From Oscillospiraceae bacterium (GTDB lineage Bacteria; Bacillota; Clostridia; Oscillospirales; Acutalibacteraceae): a stretch of DNA of 57,451 nucleotides. Every line of letters starts with the position of its first letter. Within the stretch, counting starts at the first letter, position 1. Made by a program: the position numbers and the translations under genes. The stretch covers positions 1-57,451 of the forward strand of contig JAFLUL010000003.1 of the NCBI GenBank assembly GCA_022508845.1. Direction: 5' to 3'. The notes beneath the pieces are model-generated. The model was not told the DNA's origin, searched no databases, and worked only from the letters and a program-made list of their open reading frames with translations. Positions 53,901 through 57,451 of the stretch are shown here, piece by piece.

Positions 53901-54493
53901 TCACCTTCAGAAATCTCCTCATTTATTGTTTCGTACCAATCCAATGCTTCAGAAAGTTTTTTTTCCGAAAAAGCGATTTCGTGTTGTTTATTTTCAGAAA
54001 ATGCTTTAAGATTCTCATACTCAGAGCAATCCTTATTCATTCCCCAAATCTGAACATTGGAATAAGGGATATCCTGAAGAATATCCTGTAAATTATTATA
54101 TGGATAATCCTCCTTATCCGGATTATAACCTATAATTACCAAACAATTTTGAAGTGAAAGACGGTCGGGGAGGCTGTTCATAATATTACTGGATTTACGC
54201 CAATTGATACGATCACCTGTTTTTTCGCCAATTCTGAAAATCGGCAGCTTTTTTTTATTGAATAAAAGTTGTTCTTTTTCGGAATAAAAGGCTTCTCTAA
54301 AATCTCCGGCATTAAAATATTTGTGGATATCGGCAGATTGACTTGTTATAACACATGCCCAGGGTAGCCCCGCAACCGATTCAATTTCTTCTCCGGATGC
54401 ATCCTGACCTATATAAAGAATAATATGGTTGAGTTCAAAGCGTTCATATAGATCGGTTAACCATTTCTGTGCAGAATTTCCTATTTCCGGCAT
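50933..54493 (-). CDS. Large P-loop NTPase with degenerate SIR2-like N-terminus (STAND-like)
   Basis: An 1186-aa protein. Residues about 1-155 resemble a SIR2-like fold: LPWACVITSQSADIHKYF where active members have TTNYD, LPIFRIGEKTGD where they have a LHG, and CLVIIGYNPDKEDYPY like the closing VGYSxxD strand. The catalytic Asn and His are not seen, so it may be inactive. Walker A is GPPGSSKS (306-313), Walker B about VVWD (370-373), with a following KVVLLCSAY strand. From 480 on it is helical, repeat-like, ending in a short beta segment (GFGLGIGYTKFAAHSVGLW). This matches STAND/Avs-type architecture, where the C-terminal repeats sense invaders. GGAGG precedes the ATG. No close named family is known to me. 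Confidence 0.7.
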   Translation of the reverse strand: MPEIGNSAQKWLTDLYERFELNHIILYIGQDASGEEIESVAGLPWACVITSQSADIHKYFNAGDFREAFYSEKEQLLFNKKKLPIFRIGEKTGDRINWRKSSNIMNSLPDRLSLQNCLVIIGYNPDKEDYPYNNLQDILQDIPYSNVQIWGMNKDCSEYENLKAFSENKQHEIAFSEKKLSEALDWYETINEEISEGDGYFDVDTSSDFFFVDGKPIEFNPQDLFRYENIATLLSREEVYKINPNVLQEHLYMRFLEGTSSDKPQWYGYISTPTFHIKRYYEDEVFYYVQKMLNGKKALKPIILFGPPGSSKSVTIASVAYRVFAEKKHPVLYIKNGDASLSNESSAEFKELSKMIEYIVNKCSNVSLLVVWDCSSYKSVSDNAVNLFMNLQNLGRKVVLLCSAYIDEKMNMPKADCKDAVNFFEFDSNNKPGRIYNSDNYDIADFSNPGYVYIRARRDMRGDEKSELIQKFRQYTSINDDWDTRLRLFEEDKNIDANDISDYFYILINILRNSMNEGLAREQYIGDDFVSNEIHNIIDKFNPPNVFNPFEELLDAFGIDPEEIKKKNKDDKKYDIDSLNLCVALLGKFKLEMPSHIASALICPDSDLITREKICSAIARSIPWIDYYQSSDGNYVLRYRNAREAELYLQRNDDSEQTKQRNCIEKLVEIFKNRLYDEKLAESLLELFRLVGPNSRYDKYRNKDNNPFNTHWETFCRYIKKIADEFKNYKIKDYKFALLYITYTREIYGYNDKVDSAEDCNARLEKMKDIFKYAVDIDNSLKEQYESSYHKVNSISKDLNNAAVEIANCFYSIKSLTEKLKELGCECDNDISEQIYQFGSIYERLAEAIKRDSRNGYSYIALFKAFKVAYEAEKDEQQRMKYACEVMDIADHCWDIGPENISNRGSNGSDSLSGWITTVTNMTKTPVTLDDLINRKNCNPDSPAKKFYELFDAMCSSNNPAAITYICRNEVGTILSKEVITNGEKEICKKVMDFMNEKDNYRCVETNKYAIAFLIKITWLYYNGRPLASKTGQTEWRQTCIKEKEGWEKISKLCDDYKKASGEFNSPIILLLGVLAGIQLGVSLDEAEKIRRDIVDKDFMYSNRMFVPFMICDEKGEPKKYSGEVKRDKNNLYIKINGSHVLAHFYNPNMDKELQEGECPEGFGLGIGYTKFAAHSVGLWKRRNGK

Positions 54494-54566
54494 ACAAAAA
54501 CCTCCATCTTTGTATTGACTTTGTTTGCAGATATAAAATGATGATTTATTGTTTTAACATTATATT

Positions 54567-54595
54567 ATTATATTATCTTTACTTATTATTTTCAA
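54567..54595 (-). promoter_or_regulatory. Promoter of the NTPase-HEPN operon
   Basis: Minus strand TTGAAA (54590-54595), 17-base spacer, TATAAT (54567-54572), about 73 bases before the NTPase start codon. Confidence 0.7.
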
Positions 54596-54605
54596 GGAAT
54601 AAGAC

Positions 54606-54665
54606 TATCGTTGATATACAATGATATGCAAAACCACTCTGCAGCATATGATTCTCGCAACGATA
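54606..54665. promoter_or_regulatory. 60-bp nested inverted repeat upstream of the NTPase operon
   Basis: TATCGTTG (54606-54613) with CAACGATA (54658-54665) outside, and ATATGC (54624-54629) with GCATAT (54644-54649) inside. It lies 11 bases upstream of the -35 box. It could be a regulator site or a structured RNA; nothing else is seen in the 320 bases between the operon and the tRNA genes except the operon promoter and the tRNA terminator. Confidence 0.5.
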
Positions 54666-54769
54666 TACATCGCTTTTTTATTATAACAGCAAACGAATAT
54701 TAAATCAATTATTTATAAGCGAAGCAACTTCTTTATTCTTTATTCATTGAAAATCCTTTTGAATAAATA

Positions 54770-54804
54770 CAAAACAAAAGTCCTACCGACAAAAGTCGAC
54801 AGGA
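54770..54804 (-). terminator. Intrinsic terminator of the tRNA operon
   Basis: Minus strand TCCTGTCGAC (54795-54804), loop TTTT, GTCGGTAGGA (54781-54790) with two G-T pairs, then CTTTTGTTTTG. It lies 10 bases after tRNA-Gln. Confidence 0.85.
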
Positions 54805-54813
54805 TTTTCGTTA

Positions 54814-54888
54814 TGGCTGGGGAGGCGGGATTCGAACCCACGCATACAGCAGTCAAAGTGCTGTGTCTTACCGCTTGACGACTCCCCA
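54814..54888 (-). tRNA. tRNA-Gln (anticodon TTG)
   Basis: 75 bases including an encoded CCA. Acceptor TGGGGAG/CTCCCCA pairs fully; the anticodon loop is CTTTGAC (TTG, reads CAA) on stem ACAGCA/TGCTGT; the T arm carries GGTTCGAATCC. It is second in a two-tRNA transcript. Confidence 0.93.
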
Positions 54889-54914
54889 ACGGAGTTTTCT
54901 GTTAAATAAAAAAA

Positions 54915-54992
54915 TGGGGTGGGTGATCGGGGTCGAACCGACGACCTCCAGGGCCACAACCTGGCACTCTAACCAACTGAGCTACACCCACC
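54915..54992 (-). tRNA. tRNA-His (anticodon GTG)
   Basis: Acceptor GTGGGTG/CACCCAC plus the histidine-specific extra G-1 (54992) opposite C73, then encoded CCA. Anticodon loop TTGTGGC (GTG, reads CAC/CAU) on the CCAGG/CCTGG stem; D arm AGCTCAGTTGGTTAGAGT and T arm GGTTCGACCCC are standard. Confidence 0.95.
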
Positions 54993-55028
54993 GCATTCGC
55001 CACGCCGCTTGCGCCCGTGACTTTTGAT

Positions 55029-55057
55029 ATTATATAACAAGAATTGAATGTTGTCAA
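55029..55057 (-). promoter_or_regulatory. Consensus promoter of the tRNA operon
   Basis: Minus strand TTGACA (55052-55057), exactly 17 bases, TATAAT (55029-55034): a perfect sigma-A promoter, 36 bases upstream of tRNA-His. Confidence 0.88.
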
Positions 55058-55084
55058 TACAGAATTTTGATTTTTTGGCGAAAA

Positions 55085-55112
55085 GAGAGAGGCTGTTTGC
55101 GGCAGCCCCTCA
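55085..55112 (-). terminator. Hairpin after the ACT-domain gene
   Basis: On the minus strand GAGGGGCTG and CAGCCTCTC pair with one imperfection around CCGCAAA, followed by TCTTTTC, 20 bases after the ACT gene stop. Confidence 0.55.
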
Positions 55113-55131
55113 TTTTCAGCTCGGAATTCAA

Positions 55132-55566
55132 TCAGATATTTGCTATTTCTTCCTGAGAAACTGCTCTGAGCCCCTTTGCGGCGAGAGCGGCTTCGGCGGC
55201 GGAGGTGTCAGCAACGCGGAAAATCATATAGGCGTGGGAAGAATCATTTCCGCCAAGGAAGGAATACATATACTCGATATTAACTCCCGCTTCGTTAAAG
55301 GCACACAGCAGCTTATTAAGTCCGCCCGGCTCGTCGGGAACGGCATAAGCCAAAACGGGCGAAAAATTAGCAATAAAATCGCCGTTTTTAAGAACATTTG
55401 CGGCCTCAAAAGCGTCGTCCGCAATCATACGGGCGATGCCGAAATCCTTTGTTTCGGCAAGGGAGAGAGCGCGAAGGTCAATATTGTTTTCGGCAAGAAG
55501 AGCAGTCATTTCGCTGAGCTTGCCGGGCTTGTTTTCAAGGAAAACCGAAATTTGCTTTATACTCAT
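55132..55566 (-). CDS. Tandem ACT-domain regulatory protein
   Basis: A 144-aa protein of two ACT domains: the first starts SIKQISVFLENKPGKLSEMTALLAENNIDL, and the second VLAYAVPDEPGGLNKLLCAFNEAGVNIEYMYSF. ACT domains bind amino acids; this type is routinely found beside paaK and ior genes and probably senses an aromatic amino acid or product. It is 45 bases downstream of paaK with AGGAGG before its ATG, and is the last gene of that transcript. Confidence 0.9.
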   Translation of the reverse strand: MSIKQISVFLENKPGKLSEMTALLAENNIDLRALSLAETKDFGIARMIADDAFEAANVLKNGDFIANFSPVLAYAVPDEPGGLNKLLCAFNEAGVNIEYMYSFLGGNDSSHAYMIFRVADTSAAEAALAAKGLRAVSQEEIANI

Positions 55567-55610
55567 AACTTTTCCTCCTTAGGTCTGTGGAGCTCAAGCT
55601 CTCACTTTTA

Positions 55611-56912
55611 TTATATTTTGCGTTTGTCTATAACTCTTACCGCCTTGCCCTCGCTGCGGACAATGCTCTTGGGCGCAACAAGAGTTACGCTTGCTTTAAG
55701 TCCGAGCATAGATTTTAATCCGTCAACAAGGACTTTCTGACGCGCCTGAATTTCGCCCACGTTATCGGTGAACATTTCGGGGGTCATTTCAACCTGAACA
55801 TCGAGGGTGTCGGTATTGTTAACACGGTCAACTATTATTTGATAGTTGGCAGCATAGCCGTTGTTGAGAAGGACGGTTTCTATCTGGCTCGGGAAAACGT
55901 TTACTCCGCGGATTATGAGCATATCGTCCGAGCGTCCTTTTGGCTTTGTCATACGAACGTGAGTGCGTCCGCAGGGGCATTTTTCGCGGGTAAGGGTGCA
56001 GATATCGCGGGTGCGGTAGCGAAGCAGCGGAAACGCCTCTTTATCTATGGACGTGAACACAAGCTCGCCCTGAGTTCCCTCGGGAAGCACTTCGCCGGTT
56101 TCGGGGTCGATGATTTCGGCGATAAAGTGATCCTCATTTATATGCATACCCTTTTGGTCGGAGCATTCAAACGAAACGCCGGGACCGGAAAGCTCTGTAA
56201 GGCCGTAAATGTCAAATGCCCTGATTCCGAGGGTCTTTTCTATATCTCTGCGCATTTCCTCGCTCCAGGCCTCAGCGCCGAATATTCCCGCCTTAAGGGG
56301 GATATCATCGGGTCCGTAACCAAGTTCTTTCATTCTCTCGCCCAAATATGCGGCATAGCTGGGAGTGCAGCAGAGGATCGTTGACTTAAGGTCCATAATG
56401 AACATTATCTGACGGTCGGTGTTGCCCGATGAAGTGGGAATGGTGAGGCATCCAACCTTGTGGCTGCCGCCGTTAAGTCCGGGGCCGCCTGTAAACAGGC
56501 CGTAACCATAGGACACCTGGCAAACATCCTCGTCCGTTCCGCCCGCGGCAACGATAGCTCTTGCGCAGCATTCTTCCCATATGTCTATGTCCTTATGGGT
56601 ATAAAACGCAACAACGCGCTTGCCGGTCGTTCCGGAGGTAGACTGAATACGAACGCATTCCTTAAGGGGCTTGCCCATAAGTCCGTAAGGGTAGGCCTCT
56701 CTCAAATCATCCTTTGATAAAAACGGAAGCTTATAAAGATCGTCTATCGACTTTATGTCGTCAGGCGAAACGCCCTTTGCCTCCATTTTTTTGCGGTAGT
56801 AAGGGACATTGTCCCAAACGTGCTGAACCTGCTTCAAAAGACGCTCATTTTGGAGTTTTATCATCTCCTCGCGCGAAGCACATTCAATCTCGGGCTGGAA
56901 ATACCTTTCCAT
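55611..56912 (-). CDS. paaK: Phenylacetate-CoA ligase
   Basis: A 433-aa adenylate-forming ligase that makes aryl-acetyl-CoA from aryl acetates, ATP and CoA. Seen: the P-loop-like RIQSTSGTTGKRVVAFYT, YGYGLFTGGPGLNGG, IYGLTELSGPGVSFEC, the hinge region YRTRDICTL and the zinc-like CPCGRTH. The C-terminal domain includes GRSDDMLIIRGVNVFP with the usual lysine in KAVRVIDKRK. With IorB just upstream this recycles aryl acids (indole- or phenyl-acetate) formed from aromatic amino acids. Confidence 0.94.
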   Translation of the reverse strand: MERYFQPEIECASREEMIKLQNERLLKQVQHVWDNVPYYRKKMEAKGVSPDDIKSIDDLYKLPFLSKDDLREAYPYGLMGKPLKECVRIQSTSGTTGKRVVAFYTHKDIDIWEECCARAIVAAGGTDEDVCQVSYGYGLFTGGPGLNGGSHKVGCLTIPTSSGNTDRQIMFIMDLKSTILCCTPSYAAYLGERMKELGYGPDDIPLKAGIFGAEAWSEEMRRDIEKTLGIRAFDIYGLTELSGPGVSFECSDQKGMHINEDHFIAEIIDPETGEVLPEGTQGELVFTSIDKEAFPLLRYRTRDICTLTREKCPCGRTHVRMTKPKGRSDDMLIIRGVNVFPSQIETVLLNNGYAANYQIIVDRVNNTDTLDVQVEMTPEMFTDNVGEIQARQKVLVDGLKSMLGLKASVTLVAPKSIVRSEGKAVRVIDKRKI

Positions 56913-56960
56913 AGGGATACACTCTCCTTTATATTATTTTTAGCGGTCGGCGGCTAATTG

Positions 56961-57451
56961 TTAGTCACTGGCTGCCACTCTTCCTATTGCAAAAGCTTTT
57001 TTATTTATCTCAAGGAATTTTTGCGGCACTATAGCCTCTAATGAAGACAGCCACTTTTCTTCGGGAATATCAAAATAATGAGAAAGCCTCCCGAGAAGAA
57101 CTATATTTACCGCTTTTATTGAACCTGCCTGCTCGGCAAGGTCAAGGCAGTCAAGCGCGTCAATATGTATTCCGGCGGCCTTTATTTTTTCAACCAGGTT
57201 TTCCGGATATACGGCTGCGCCCGTTATAACGGGCATAGGGTCTATCTGTTGGGTGTTTGTTACAATAACTCCGCCTTTTTTAAGAAACGAAGTGTATCTT
57301 GCCGCTTCAAGCAGCTCAAAAGAAACAATAAAATCGGCTTCGCCCTTATCTATGACCGGAGAGTATACCTTATCGCCGCAGCGAACGTAGGTCACAACGC
57401 TGCCTCCGCGCTGAGACATCCCATGAACCTCGCTCACCTTAACGTCATATC
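56961..57451 (-). CDS. iorB: Indolepyruvate ferredoxin oxidoreductase beta subunit, partial
   Basis: At least 162 codons; the frame runs off the window, and the N-terminal part (about 40 residues, normally beginning with a GxGGQG loop) is missing. What is seen matches IorB: YDVKVSEVHGMSQRGG at the edge, VVTYVRCGDKVYSP, GKADFIVSFELLEAARY-like EADFIVSFELLEAARY, and LLGRLSHYF. The enzyme oxidatively decarboxylates aryl pyruvates to aryl-acetyl-CoA with ferredoxin as acceptor. iorA is expected just beyond the window. The gap to paaK is 48 bases. Confidence 0.9.
   Translation of the reverse strand, partial: YDVKVSEVHGMSQRGGSVVTYVRCGDKVYSPVIDKGEADFIVSFELLEAARYTSFLKKGGVIVTNTQQIDPMPVITGAAVYPENLVEKIKAAGIHIDALDCLDLAEQAGSIKAVNIVLLGRLSHYFDIPEEKWLSSLEAIVPQKFLEINKKAFAIGRVAASD

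Noticed and set aside
47250-54814. Integrative element bounded by a tRNA-Gln attachment duplication
   Set aside because: No direct repeat of the tRNA 3' end and no integrase gene were found; island boundaries are only inferred.
1-57451. CRISPR array, insertion sequence or prophage
   Set aside because: No regularly spaced direct repeats, transposase, integrase or phage structural genes were seen.

Overview
The window looks like chromosome of a low-to-mid-GC Firmicute of the class Clostridia, probably an uncultured gut member near Oscillospiraceae/Ruminococcaceae. The class is well supported: an IspH-ribosomal protein S1 fusion, HPr kinase, WhiA, SepF and a DivIVA-like protein, the mutS-mutL-miaA order, YlbF, MiaB, and an archaeal-type AspRS. 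The family-level guess is weak. No rRNA, insertion sequence, prophage or CRISPR array is visible.

Layout. 1-4.4 kb (minus): ispH-rpsA, cmk and a flavoprotein; a 198-bp non-coding element with imperfect terminal inverted repeats lies between the last two. 4.4-8.8 kb (plus): hprK, glk, murB, whiA and a prolyl-tRNA-editing-like protein (carbon-catabolite signalling, glucose phosphorylation, wall precursor synthesis, sporulation/division control). 8.9-12.3 kb (plus): a class III aminotransferase, a tandem class II aldolase and a TetR regulator, preceded by an operator-like palindrome at the promoter. 12.5-17.4 kb (minus): GH36 alpha-galactosidase, then a split transketolase pair with a zinc-ribbon membrane protein. 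17.5-29.7 kb (minus): a long housekeeping operon mutS-mutL-miaA-HlyD-like-yggS-sepF-DivIVA-like-lspA-rluD (DNA repair, tRNA modification, division-site proteins, lipoprotein processing). 29.9-31.9 kb: ylbF-like and miaB.

32-47.2 kb is an accessory stretch, mostly minus strand, of small stand-alone enzymes: DUF4037, nucleotidyltransferase-like, P-loop kinases, methyltransferases, four GNAT acetyltransferases, a nitroreductase, GH42 beta-galactosidase, a phosphodiesterase-like protein, an S66 peptidase and a Gfo/Idh oxidoreductase. Inside it the plus-strand archaeal-type aspS sits behind a striking leader: a consensus promoter, a 13-codon leader ORF ending Asp-Ser-Asp-Leu, competing stems and an intrinsic terminator. 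This suggests translation-coupled attenuation of an aspartyl-tRNA synthetase.

47.3-54.6 kb is an AT-rich island next to a tRNA-His/tRNA-Gln operon. It holds a WYL-type regulator; three divergently transcribed mini-ORFs (59 aa acidic, 47 aa and 21 aa hydrophobic), each with a strong Shine-Dalgarno sequence; a 595-aa protein with a HEPN-like Arg-x4-His motif; and, overlapping it by ATGA, a 1186-aa protein with a degenerate SIR2-like N-terminus, a P-loop NTPase core and a long helical C-terminus. The architecture fits a previously undescribed anti-phage or abortive-infection type system (inference). 55.1-57.45 kb (minus) is the conserved iorB-paaK-ACT cluster for aryl-pyruvate/aryl-acetate metabolism; iorB is cut by the window edge.
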